Source of the DNA: Peristeroidobacter agariperforans
Lineage (GTDB): Bacteria > Pseudomonadota > Gammaproteobacteria > Steroidobacterales > Steroidobacteraceae
NCBI RefSeq assembly: GCF_004138335.1
Contig: NZ_RYFW01000002.1
Span: 1,655,501 to 1,719,500 of the forward strand
Direction of reading: 5' to 3'
Length of the DNA: 64,000 bases
In this document: positions 56,724-64,000 of the stretch, in pieces
Layout: every line of letters begins with the position of its first letter
Numbering within the stretch: the stretch's first letter is position 1
Notes under the pieces: model-generated
What the model was told of the DNA's origin: nothing
What the model saw: only the letters and a program-made list of their open reading frames with translations
Database searches by the model: none
Translations under genes and position numbers: made by a program

Positions 56724-58015
56724 AGAAGCCCTTCCTGCCGTAGGAAGCCGGCGACGTGCTCCACCATGCGCTCGTGGCTCCAATCCTTGGCGCTGACCAT
56801 GTCGGCCGACAACGCCAATGTCGGGATGCCGGCGCGGGCCAGCGCATGCTCGGTGATCTTCGTGCCCGACTGCGACAGGCGATTGTCCGGCGGCACGAGC
56901 ATCACGGCCGCGTCGATGTCACAGCGCTGCGCTTCACTCACCATCCATTCATTCATCCACGGCGGGAGGTGCAGCACTTCATTCATCGAGCAGATGCGGC
57001 TTGCGAGTGCGTGCATCGGCCGGTCACGCAGCTCGCGAATGTACTGCGGCCCGGCAAAGGGCATGTACATCGACCACACGAACACGGCGCCGTATCGATC
57101 TTCGAGTGCGCTGTAGAAGCCAGGGTCGTGCCACAGTCCCGCGCCGATCCACATCAATCGTAGGCGCTCACGATTGCCGACTCCGACGCCATCGGCAATG
57201 CGTTGTTTCACTTCGTCGCGGAAGCGGCGTGCGTGCGCCACCGCCCACGGCGAGCCGCGATGCCACTGCGGAATCATCGTGTTCGGCATCTGCTCTGCGA
57301 TCGAGACCGGGCAGGGGCGTGCGGCGCCGATCATTTCGGCGGCTTCGGCGATGTAGCCTTCCTGCTCGTTGATTGCGAGCATGAGCTGCAGGAACTTGTC
57401 CTCATCGAACTTGCGGCCGGTGCGCGCTTCGAGCAAGGAAATCAGCTCGCGCATCTCGCGAACCAGCAGTTCGATGCGGCGCTGTTCGAACACTTCATCC
57501 CAGCGCTCATTGGAGTTGCGGAACCACTGCGGATCTTTGTGCTGCCAGCCCGGCGCTTCCAACGGGAAGAACTCGCTGCCGAGCGCCGTCGCCCACTGGC
57601 TGAAGACGTGCTCGATGCACTCGCAGGTGAGACGAGCCACGAGCACCGTCGGCTTCGGCAACCCGCCCCAGGGCGCGACGCGAGGATTGTTATCGAGGGT
57701 GCAGGCGAGCCCCAGGGAACAGTAGCGGCACCGATTCGCAGGATAGCCTAGCTTGCCGAGCACCTGATCGTAGTGGTTCGACAGTTGCTTGGCGGAGATA
57801 TACGCCGACCACCATTGATTGGTGACCAGTGGAATATCCATCACATGGAAGATTTCGTGCGGCGTGTCGGCCTGCGCGATGGCGAACGGCTCGCCCGCGT
57901 CGATGACGCGCTTCTTCAGCTCTGTGACGAACTCGCGTTGATACGCGGTCGCGGCGGCGGTGCATTCCAGGTCTTTGCGACTGCGTTGGCCGCTGCTGTG
58001 GGTAATGGTGCTCAT
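56720..58015 (-). CDS. 2-hydroxyacyl-CoA dehydratase-family subunit, large, cysteine-bearing
   Basis: The 431-residue product from ATG 58015 belongs to the HgdB/FldC/BcrB superfamily. Cysteines at 96, 99, 105, 131, 133 and 342 (NRCRYCSLGLACTL, LTCECIEHVF, SRICSMNE) are placed like the three ligands of the [4Fe-4S] cluster in that family, with extras. In known systems a partner activator feeds one electron, at ATP cost, to dehydrate 2-hydroxyacyl-CoA or reduce benzoyl-CoA. It overlaps genes on both sides by 4 bases. The activator ATPase is not in this window. Confidence 0.8.
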   Translation of the reverse strand: MSTITHSSGQRSRKDLECTAAATAYQREFVTELKKRVIDAGEPFAIAQADTPHEIFHVMDIPLVTNQWWSAYISAKQLSNHYDQVLGKLGYPANRCRYCSLGLACTLDNNPRVAPWGGLPKPTVLVARLTCECIEHVFSQWATALGSEFFPLEAPGWQHKDPQWFRNSNERWDEVFEQRRIELLVREMRELISLLEARTGRKFDEDKFLQLMLAINEQEGYIAEAAEMIGAARPCPVSIAEQMPNTMIPQWHRGSPWAVAHARRFRDEVKQRIADGVGVGNRERLRLMWIGAGLWHDPGFYSALEDRYGAVFVWSMYMPFAGPQYIRELRDRPMHALASRICSMNEVLHLPPWMNEWMVSEAQRCDIDAAVMLVPPDNRLSQSGTKITEHALARAGIPTLALSADMVSAKDWSHERMVEHVAGFLRQEGLL

Positions 58016-60186
58016 CGAAATACTCCGAGCCGCTCCAGCTCTTCGATGCGGGACGCGCTCAGTCCGCACAGGTCGCTGGCGATGGCGATGCTGTGCTCGC
58101 CGATCGACGGTGCGCGATAGGGGGAAGTGACCGCTGCCGAGAAGGTGATGGGCGTTCGCACGTGACCGAAAGCTCCCAGCAGCGGATGCTCCAGATTCAT
58201 CAGGGCGTGTCGGGTCGCGATCTGCGGATCGTGCTCGATGAGATCTTCGATGTCCTGCACGACGCCCGCGGCGATGCCGGCAGTTTGCAGCTGTTCCATC
58301 AGGGCGTGCGCTTCACGCTCGAGGCACCATGCCTTCAGAGCGGGCTCGGCGTCACGCGGCGTTGCGCTGAGCTTCGCTATTGCGCAGAGTCGGTCCCAAT
58401 CCGATTGCGATGGGACCGTGATCGCAATCCATTGGTCGTCGCCGGTGGTGGCGTAGACGCCTTGATGGAATACCTTTGGATCGTCGTTGCCGTTGCGCGT
58501 CGGTCGTTTGCCGTGTTCGGCGGCGGTGATGGCATCGTGCATCTGCTGGACGCAGATTTCGTACATCGCGGCGTCGATGTGACAGCCCTTGCCCGTGCGA
58601 CGGCGATGATCGACAGCGGCAGCCGTCGCGGCTGCCATCACGTAAGGAACAATGACGTCGCCATAGGGGACGGCGCCTGGAATCACCGGATTTCTATCGG
58701 GCCAGCCCGTCAGGAACGTGCGGCCCGAGAGGGCCGCGCCGGTGCCATCCACGCCCCACGATTCGGCGAGCGGGCCGGTTTGTCCGAACACGCTGCCGGA
58801 AACCATGATTACACCGGGGTTTCGTTTCTGGAGCGATGCATAGTCGAGGCCGAGCTTCGCCATCGTGCCGGGCGAGAAGTTTTCGACCACGATGTCGGCC
58901 CAGTCGAGCAATGGGTCGAGCACGTCGCGACTCTGTGGCAGCTTGAGGTCGAGTGCGAGGCTGCGCTTGGAGGTGTTCAGGTGAGCGAACCAAGGCTTGT
59001 CATCGAAGCTGTCGGCACGCGATGCGTTCACTTGCACGTCGATGCGAGACAGGCAAGGCCGGCCACGTGTTTCGACTTTGATGATGTCGCAGCCAAGATC
59101 GCCGAGGACCTTGGTCGTGATCGAACCGACCAGGGCCCAGGAGAAATCCAGCACTCGCAGGCCTTTCAGCGGACCGAGCCGTTCGCTGACGCGAGTGTTG
59201 CTTCGAGCGGGCGGCGCGAGCTGTGAGCCTTCCTTCATGGCAACGAAGCGCGCGGGCTTGCGCTTGCCATTTGCGTCGCTGGCCCAGAAGTTGCGGGCTT
59301 CCAAGTGCGGATCGGCTAGCACGTCACTGGGCTCTGCGACGACGGTTGCATTGATGCCGCGGCGACGGCCATCCGTCGAGATCTCGTGTCGTGAGCGTGT
59401 GGAGAAGAAGGCTTCGATGGCTCGTTCCCATTCGCGCCGCGTTTGCGGATCAAGCGTGGAGCGGTTGTAGCGCGTCCAGTCGACGCCTCGGAGCGGGTTC
59501 GGCAAGCCGGCTTCATCGATCCAATCGCTGAGTGCTTGATTGGCGGGCGCGCCGAAGCGGCCCGTCATCAAGGTATGGAAGCAGAAACCATCGGCGAGTG
59601 GCCAGATGCAGCGGACGGTCGCGCGACCGTAGTTCAGCGCGCCGCCGACCCGATGTAACTTGCGACGATCGAATTGCCAGACGAGGACGCCATTGACGTT
59701 GCGAGAGAAGGCCACTTCCTGCACAGATACGTCAACGTGTTGGCCACGCCCTGTGTTTGCCAGCTCCACGAGCGCCGCCATTGCGCCGGCTGCGCCGACC
59801 ATGTCTGCGTGGAACCAACAGGCATCCAAAGCTTCTTTCACGGGCGAGCGATCGACGTCGCCTGTCACTCGGAGGGTGCCGCCCATGGCGGATGCAATCA
59901 ATTCACCGCCGCGCCATTCGGCGCGTGGGCCTTCGCTGCCGAAGGTGGTGACGGAAACGTGGATCAAGCGGGGGTTGATTTGCTCGATCTGCTCGCGCGT
60001 TAGTCCGGCGCGTCGCAACGCGGCCAGGCCCATGTCCTCGATAAGAAAATCGGCGCGCGGCAGCTCGTTCGCCAGGGGGAGCTGAACGGGCGTGACCTGC
60101 GCGCCAAAGCTAGTGAGCAATCGAGCGAGTGCGCCGTCTGCGGCGCCGCCGAGCGCGAGCACTGACATGCCATTCAGCGGTCTCAT
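58012..60186 (-). CDS. Tandem-fused class III CoA-transferase (two domains)
   Basis: The 724-residue protein contains two CaiB/BaiF domains. The N-terminal one (1-330) begins LNGMSVLALGGAADGALARLLTSFGAQV and has Asp128 in CWFHADMVGAAGAMAALVEL. The C-terminal one (335-724) begins PLKGLRVLDFSWALVGSITTKVLGDLGCDIIKVE, with DIVVENFSPGTMAKLGLDY and Asp510 in VPYGDVIVPYVM. The family is normally an interlocked dimer of 400-residue chains, so this may be a self-contained pair. It sits between the two dehydratase-family subunits and overlaps both by 4 bases. Confidence 0.85.
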   Translation of the reverse strand: MRPLNGMSVLALGGAADGALARLLTSFGAQVTPVQLPLANELPRADFLIEDMGLAALRRAGLTREQIEQINPRLIHVSVTTFGSEGPRAEWRGGELIASAMGGTLRVTGDVDRSPVKEALDACWFHADMVGAAGAMAALVELANTGRGQHVDVSVQEVAFSRNVNGVLVWQFDRRKLHRVGGALNYGRATVRCIWPLADGFCFHTLMTGRFGAPANQALSDWIDEAGLPNPLRGVDWTRYNRSTLDPQTRREWERAIEAFFSTRSRHEISTDGRRRGINATVVAEPSDVLADPHLEARNFWASDANGKRKPARFVAMKEGSQLAPPARSNTRVSERLGPLKGLRVLDFSWALVGSITTKVLGDLGCDIIKVETRGRPCLSRIDVQVNASRADSFDDKPWFAHLNTSKRSLALDLKLPQSRDVLDPLLDWADIVVENFSPGTMAKLGLDYASLQKRNPGVIMVSGSVFGQTGPLAESWGVDGTGAALSGRTFLTGWPDRNPVIPGAVPYGDVIVPYVMAAATAAAVDHRRRTGKGCHIDAAMYEICVQQMHDAITAAEHGKRPTRNGNDDPKVFHQGVYATTGDDQWIAITVPSQSDWDRLCAIAKLSATPRDAEPALKAWCLEREAHALMEQLQTAGIAAGVVQDIEDLIEHDPQIATRHALMNLEHPLLGAFGHVRTPITFSAAVTSPYRAPSIGEHSIAIASDLCGLSASRIEELERLGVFR

Positions 60187-61313
60187 CGAGCCTCCAGCGC
60201 GCGGCGGAACTGGGCGATCTGAGTGAGCGCTTCAGCGGTGAGCGTCTGAGGCTGCGAGGTCAGCATCAGCGTCGGTAGCGACGCTTCGTGCAGCGAGCGT
60301 TCAATTCGAGGCGCCTCCCAGGCCAGGCCAGTGTCGGTCGCAAGCATCCAAACGACGACGCCATCAGCTCGCAAGGCTCGCGCGGCCTTGACGATGTCGA
60401 CCGGGGATTGCAGCAGCGTACTGATCGCTCTTGTTTGCTCGTAGCAGCGCCGGGCAATGAGTTCCACGGGCGAGGGCGAGCCGATACCAGAGTCCAAGCT
60501 GCCGGCGTCATCATTGCTTTGATAGGCCCGCGTGACCGCCGCCGGAATGGACGCTGCCGAGCAGGCTTCATTGATCTCGCCCACGACGACGGTTCCATCC
60601 ACTTCAATCGCCGCATGAACGTGATCGTCGAACGGCACGCTGCCCACCAGCAACATTCGCTTGCGCGGTTCGACAGTCGCAGGACTGGCGAGCCACTCCC
60701 GCATCGAGCGGTCAAACTCATCCGACCAGTCTGTACGCCCACCGCGCACGATCCGATACCCCACAGATCCCAGCGGCACCTCGTCTGCGATTCGAAGCCT
60801 CGCAAGCTCATTCTGTAGCGCCTGTCGAGCAACAACGCGCTCGATCCCCGCAGCCAGCCGCGACTCGTCCACACCAACAGCAGACGCCAGCGCCTGCGTC
60901 GACTCAATCGTGTGCGCCACACTCGATCCACGGTGTATTCGGGCCAGATCGTACAGCACAGGCCGTGGCCCCTTGCACTCACCCATGCGCTGCAACTCGC
61001 AGAGGTAGTAGTACAACCTCTGCGCATTATCATCGCTGCGGGAGAAGATCACGGCGTCCAGACAATCGAGATCTCCCGCAAGCCACCGATCTGCCACGAC
61101 TCGGCTCTGCGCGGAAAAGCTGCTCTCGAGAAATCGATCAGCGAGCGTCGTATCGCCCGAATGCGGAAGCGCACTCAACTGCACGGGCGCCGCGCCGGCA
61201 GCGAGAATCAGCTCGACCGGAACATCCCAACCCAAGTAACCGATCGCGCGTCGCGACCGTGCCGCTTGCAACGGATCGTCCAAAGTGCGATTCAACAAAG
61301 ACAGCAAGCTCAT
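60183..61313 (-). CDS. 2-hydroxyacyl-CoA dehydratase-family subunit, short, lacking cluster cysteines
   Basis: The 376-residue protein shows the HgdB-family fold: GYLGWDVPVELILAAGAAPVQLSALP, then LDAVIFSRSDDNAQRLYYYLCELQRMG, and late DGVVVWMLATDTGLAWEAPRIERSLHEASLPTLML. Where family members place cluster cysteines (near residues 67-70, around the DD motif, and after DGVV), this protein has Ser, Asp and Thr. It may therefore be a structural partner of the 431-residue subunit. ATG 61313 overlaps the DctM stop; the longer frame upstream is antisense noise. Confidence 0.78.
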   Translation of the reverse strand: MSLLSLLNRTLDDPLQAARSRRAIGYLGWDVPVELILAAGAAPVQLSALPHSGDTTLADRFLESSFSAQSRVVADRWLAGDLDCLDAVIFSRSDDNAQRLYYYLCELQRMGECKGPRPVLYDLARIHRGSSVAHTIESTQALASAVGVDESRLAAGIERVVARQALQNELARLRIADEVPLGSVGYRIVRGGRTDWSDEFDRSMREWLASPATVEPRKRMLLVGSVPFDDHVHAAIEVDGTVVVGEINEACSAASIPAAVTRAYQSNDDAGSLDSGIGSPSPVELIARRCYEQTRAISTLLQSPVDIVKAARALRADGVVVWMLATDTGLAWEAPRIERSLHEASLPTLMLTSQPQTLTAEALTQIAQFRRALEAR

Positions 61314-62602
61314 TGGTTCAACCACCCCGGCAGCGCCAACGCCATTCCCGGCAGGGCGATCAATAGCGACAGGTGTAACAAGTCGGCCGCCAGAAACGGC
61401 ACGACGCCCTTGAAAATGCGGATCAGCGGCACATCCTTGGCGATGCCTTGAATCACATACAGGTTGATGCCGATGGGCGGATGGACGAAACCGATCTCCA
61501 TCGTGCGCACCAGGTAGATGCCAAACCAGATGGGTGACAGGCCCAGGTCGGTCACGATGGGCAGCAGGATCGGCGTCGTCAGCAGCATCAGCGCGAGACC
61601 GTCGAGCACCGAGCCGAGCAGCAACAGCAGGATGGTCATGATGATGATGGCCATCAGCGTGCCGCCCGGCAGTCCTTCCATGAAATCGGCGACCTGCTCG
61701 GCGAGGCCGGTGTAGCTCATGAACACCGCGAAAATCAGCGCGCCGATGATGACGACGTAGATCATGCCCGTCGTGCGCAGCGTCTGTGCCAGCGCCTCTC
61801 GCAACGAATCGCGATTCAACCTGCGACGCCAAGCGCAAAGAGCCAACGCACCCGTCGCGCCAACCGAAGCCGCTTCGGTCGGCGTGAACCAGCCAAAGGC
61901 GATGCCGCCGAGCACAACCAGAATCAACGCGCCGAGATCGAGGATGCGTAACAGCGCTGCACGCCGCTCGGACCACGGAGCGCGGGCGGTGGCAGGCCCG
62001 ATCGACGGACGCCACCGACACAGCAATACGATCGTAATGATGTAAAACAGCGCCTGCGACAGGCCGGGAATGATGGCGGCCGTGAACAGCTTGCCGATCG
62101 ACTGCTCGGCAAGAATGCCGAACACGATCAAGGCGCCCGACGGAGGAATGATCGAGCCCAGCGTACCGCCCGCGGCGATCGAGCCGGTCGCGAGCGCATC
62201 GGAGTAGCCGCGTTTGCGCATTTCCGGCAGACCGATCAGTCCAATGGTGGCTGCGGTTGCGAGGCTCGAACCGCTGATTGCACCGAAGCCGGCGCAGCCC
62301 GCGACCGAAGCAATGGCGAGGCCTCCGCGACGGTGTCCGACCATTCGTGCGGCCGCTTCGAAGAAGTCACGACTGGCGCCCGCGGCAAAGCAAAGGTGCG
62401 CCATGAACAGGAACAGCGGCAACACTCCCAATTCATAGCGGGTGATGGTTTCGAACAACACGACGCCCGACTTGATGATGGCAGGCTCAGGGCCCAGCAA
62501 CAGCATCAGACCGACCATGCCGACCACGCCCATCGAGACGCCGATAGGCACGCCCAACGTCAGCAGGACGAGCAGGGCAATGACGCCAAGGACGCCGTTC
62601 AT
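61310..62602 (-). CDS. TRAP transporter large permease (DctM family)
   Basis: The 430-residue membrane protein has about 12-14 helices, with the DctM signatures LGVLPLFLFMAHLCFAAGASRDFFEAAARMVGHRRGGLAIASVAGCAGFGAISGSSLATAATIGLIGLPEMRKRGY and TEAASVGA. It moves the substrate with sodium. ATG 62602 overlaps the DctQ stop by 4 bases; the frame upstream to 62626 adds eight unlikely residues. Confidence 0.93.
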   Translation of the reverse strand: MNGVLGVIALLVLLTLGVPIGVSMGVVGMVGLMLLLGPEPAIIKSGVVLFETITRYELGVLPLFLFMAHLCFAAGASRDFFEAAARMVGHRRGGLAIASVAGCAGFGAISGSSLATAATIGLIGLPEMRKRGYSDALATGSIAAGGTLGSIIPPSGALIVFGILAEQSIGKLFTAAIIPGLSQALFYIITIVLLCRWRPSIGPATARAPWSERRAALLRILDLGALILVVLGGIAFGWFTPTEAASVGATGALALCAWRRRLNRDSLREALAQTLRTTGMIYVVIIGALIFAVFMSYTGLAEQVADFMEGLPGGTLMAIIIMTILLLLLGSVLDGLALMLLTTPILLPIVTDLGLSPIWFGIYLVRTMEIGFVHPPIGINLYVIQGIAKDVPLIRIFKGVVPFLAADLLHLSLLIALPGMALALPGWLNQ

Positions 62603-63084
62603 GCACGCCCCCGGAGTGAGCGCCACATGTCACGCAGGAACACCAGCGCAATGGCCAGAGCCGCCACCAGCGATACGATGCGAAGCGGGCGAAAGGGAAT
62701 GTGCAGCAGTTCGCTCTGCTCGAAGTCGTTCCACGATTCGGCCGCGAGCCACAGCGCGCCCGACGCCAGCCCGACGAAGAACAACGCCGACAACAGATGG
62801 GCGAAGGCGTGCAAATAGCTGCGTGTGCGATCGCCGACGCGCGCTGTGAGCAACGTGACAGTCGCATGTCCTTTGTTCAGCGTGGCGGACAGCATCGCCG
62901 CCGAAGCCATCAGCAGAATGCACGCCTGGATGATTTCCAGCGCGCCGAGTAAGGGAATGCCGGCGTGACGGCCGAGTACCGCAAGCGCTTCGACCGCCAT
63001 CGCGAGCACCAGGCCGCCGGCGCCGATGTAGAACAATGGTCCGCGTGTCTGGCCGCTGCTGTCACGTTCTATCAATTCAGCCAC
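62599..63084 (-). CDS. TRAP transporter small permease (DctQ family)
   Basis: The 161-residue protein has four hydrophobic helices (FYIGAGGLVLAMAVEALAVLG, ALEIIQACILLMASAAML, LHAFAHLLSALFFVGLASGALWLAA, IVSLVAALAIALVFLRDMWRSL) and the topology of DctQ subunits. It partners DctM. The start overlaps the end of the CapA-like gene by 13 bases, so the metallophosphatase and transporter share a transcript. Confidence 0.88.
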   Translation of the reverse strand: MAELIERDSSGQTRGPLFYIGAGGLVLAMAVEALAVLGRHAGIPLLGALEIIQACILLMASAAMLSATLNKGHATVTLLTARVGDRTRSYLHAFAHLLSALFFVGLASGALWLAAESWNDFEQSELLHIPFRPLRIVSLVAALAIALVFLRDMWRSLRGRA

Positions 63085-64000
63085 ACGCCCTCACTTGTGA
63101 TTTGCATTGTCAGCGGCGGCAGACCAGCTTCGATGCCGATGGTCCGTATGTAATCGGCGATGCGCTGAGCGGCGTCCGGCGCAAGGCGCGGACGGCCCGG
63201 AGGATCGACGTGCACGGGAATGAACCCGACGCGGATCTTGCCAGCTGCATCGATGTGCATCCGACCCAACAGAGCATTCACTGCTTCCGGATGAAACGGC
63301 GCGAGCACATACGCCGGATCGGGTTCGAAGCCAAACAGTTCCTTGCGTTTGCGAGCCCAGGCAGCACGCTCGGGCGAAGTTTGATCGGGGCTCAGTGCTC
63401 GAGTCACGACGCAGCCGTTGCCGAGGCCGTGGAAGATGGGCACGCCGCGATGAAATTCGATCCCTCGGACGATGTGAGCGTGATGACCGATGACCACATC
63501 GCAACCTGCGTCGACGGCCGCGTGGGCGAGGGGACGTTCGTAGGGGGCCAGCCTGGCGCGTGTGTGCACAATGCCTTTGTGAAAGGCGACGACGACGAAA
63601 TCTGCCAGCGCCTTGGCGGCCTTGATGTCTGCGGCGAGGGCGGCTAACGATGCGGGATCGATACGCTCGAGCGCAGCTGCCGGGCGAATTGGACCGCCGT
63701 CGGCGGGCTCGACCCGAATGTATGAGCAGCCGGCATGCGATGGTCCGGCCCACGCGCTCTGCGGGCCGACACAGTTGTAACTCAGTACGGCAATGCGTTT
63801 GCCGCAGCGATCAACGATTGCTGGCTTGCGCGCCTCACTGAGGTTCGCTCCAGCGCCGGTGTATGCAATGCCCGCGTGAGCGAGACCGCGAATCGTGTCA
63901 GCGATGCCGATTTCACCCAGGTCTGCGATGTGATTACCGGCCAGAGTCACGATCCCGACTCCGGCACCCGCCAGCGCCGGCAGATGAGAAGGATCGGCGC
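63072..64000 (-). CDS. CapA/PgsA-like metallophosphatase, 5' end outside the window
   Basis: The product is open to the right edge, so its start is not seen. It shows calcineurin-type metal-site segments VTLAGNHIADLG, VVAFHKGIVHT (in place of the usual HWG), and DVVIGHHAHIVRGIEFHRGVPIFHGLGN, with the CapA-family order. The family is best known in poly-gamma-glutamate export, but many stand-alone members of unknown role occur beside transport genes. A GTG at 63950 is internal. It overlaps dctQ by 13 bases. Confidence 0.8.
   Translation of the reverse strand, partial: ADPSHLPALAGAGVGIVTLAGNHIADLGEIGIADTIRGLAHAGIAYTGAGANLSEARKPAIVDRCGKRIAVLSYNCVGPQSAWAGPSHAGCSYIRVEPADGGPIRPAAALERIDPASLAALAADIKAAKALADFVVVAFHKGIVHTRARLAPYERPLAHAAVDAGCDVVIGHHAHIVRGIEFHRGVPIFHGLGNGCVVTRALSPDQTSPERAAWARKRKELFGFEPDPAYVLAPFHPEAVNALLGRMHIDAAGKIRVGFIPVHVDPPGRPRLAPDAAQRIADYIRTIGIEAGLPPLTMQITSEGVWLN

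Noticed and set aside
58012-60186. Catalytic Asp of the fused CoA-transferase replaced by Glu (at 157 and 543)
   Set aside because: Those Glu are in the later VDV motif; the catalytic Asp of the family sits in the earlier D-x-x-x-G segment and is present (128 and 510).
61314-62021. Upstream extension of the short dehydratase-family subunit
   Set aside because: It is an out-of-frame shadow of the TRAP large permease; the ATGA overlap gives the start.

Overview
The window is dense, GC-rich bacterial DNA with no gap over 300 bases between genes and no tRNA, rRNA, CRISPR array, insertion sequence or prophage that I can see. Four TonB-dependent receptors (one cut by the left edge), an RND efflux pump, lipoproteins and a protocatechuate 4,5-cleavage pathway point to a Gram-negative pseudomonadote. 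A Steroidobacter-like gammaproteobacterium or a sphingomonad-type degrader fits best, but this is inference from gene content.

Layout. 1-10.2 kb: single household or stress genes (TPR protein, 5'-3' exonuclease-like protein, HAD phosphatase, glutathione transferase, acyl-CoA hydrolase, quinone reductase-like enzyme, a small very basic protein, a DUF3574 protein, and a membrane CadC-like regulator with TPRs). 10.3-13.4 kb: a small island of exported proteins (JAMM-motif protein, M15 peptidase, two lipoproteins, a four-cysteine miniprotein). 13.4-19.9 kb: an RND tripartite pump with a divergent TetR gene and a palindromic operator. 20-23.3 kb: carbonic anhydrase with a structured leader, tadA, and a siderophore-type receptor.

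23.3-45.2 kb is an aromatic catabolic super-cluster. A LysR regulator with two DNA-binding domains faces an MFS importer and the operon ligK-ligU-(DUF1932 dehydrogenase)-ligJ-ligI-ligA-ligB-ligC-(aldo/keto reductase). It is followed by an AraC regulator and pobA, then by a LysR regulator facing a second operon: hydratase/3-hydroxyacyl-CoA dehydrogenase fusion, amidohydrolase, feruloyl-CoA synthase, MetE-like methyltransferase, MFS importer and a third LysR. Read together, hydroxycinnamates would be activated to CoA thioesters, shortened by a beta-oxidation-like route to 4-hydroxybenzoate (or vanillate), hydroxylated by PobA to protocatechuate, and opened by LigAB to pyruvate and oxaloacetate.

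45.3-54.3 kb holds two large TonB receptors around a diheme cytochrome c, an OmpA-like protein and a cytochrome P450 with an unusual I-helix, plus a TetR regulator. A near-perfect palindrome overlaps the promoter of the second receptor.

54.5-64 kb (minus strand) is the least familiar part: a tightly coupled operon of a CapA-like metallophosphatase (cut by the right edge), a complete TRAP transporter, two 2-hydroxyacyl-CoA dehydratase-family subunits and two class III CoA-transferases, one of them a tandem fusion. One dehydratase subunit keeps cluster-type cysteines and the other appears to have lost them, and no activator ATPase is in view. This is the best candidate for an undescribed system.
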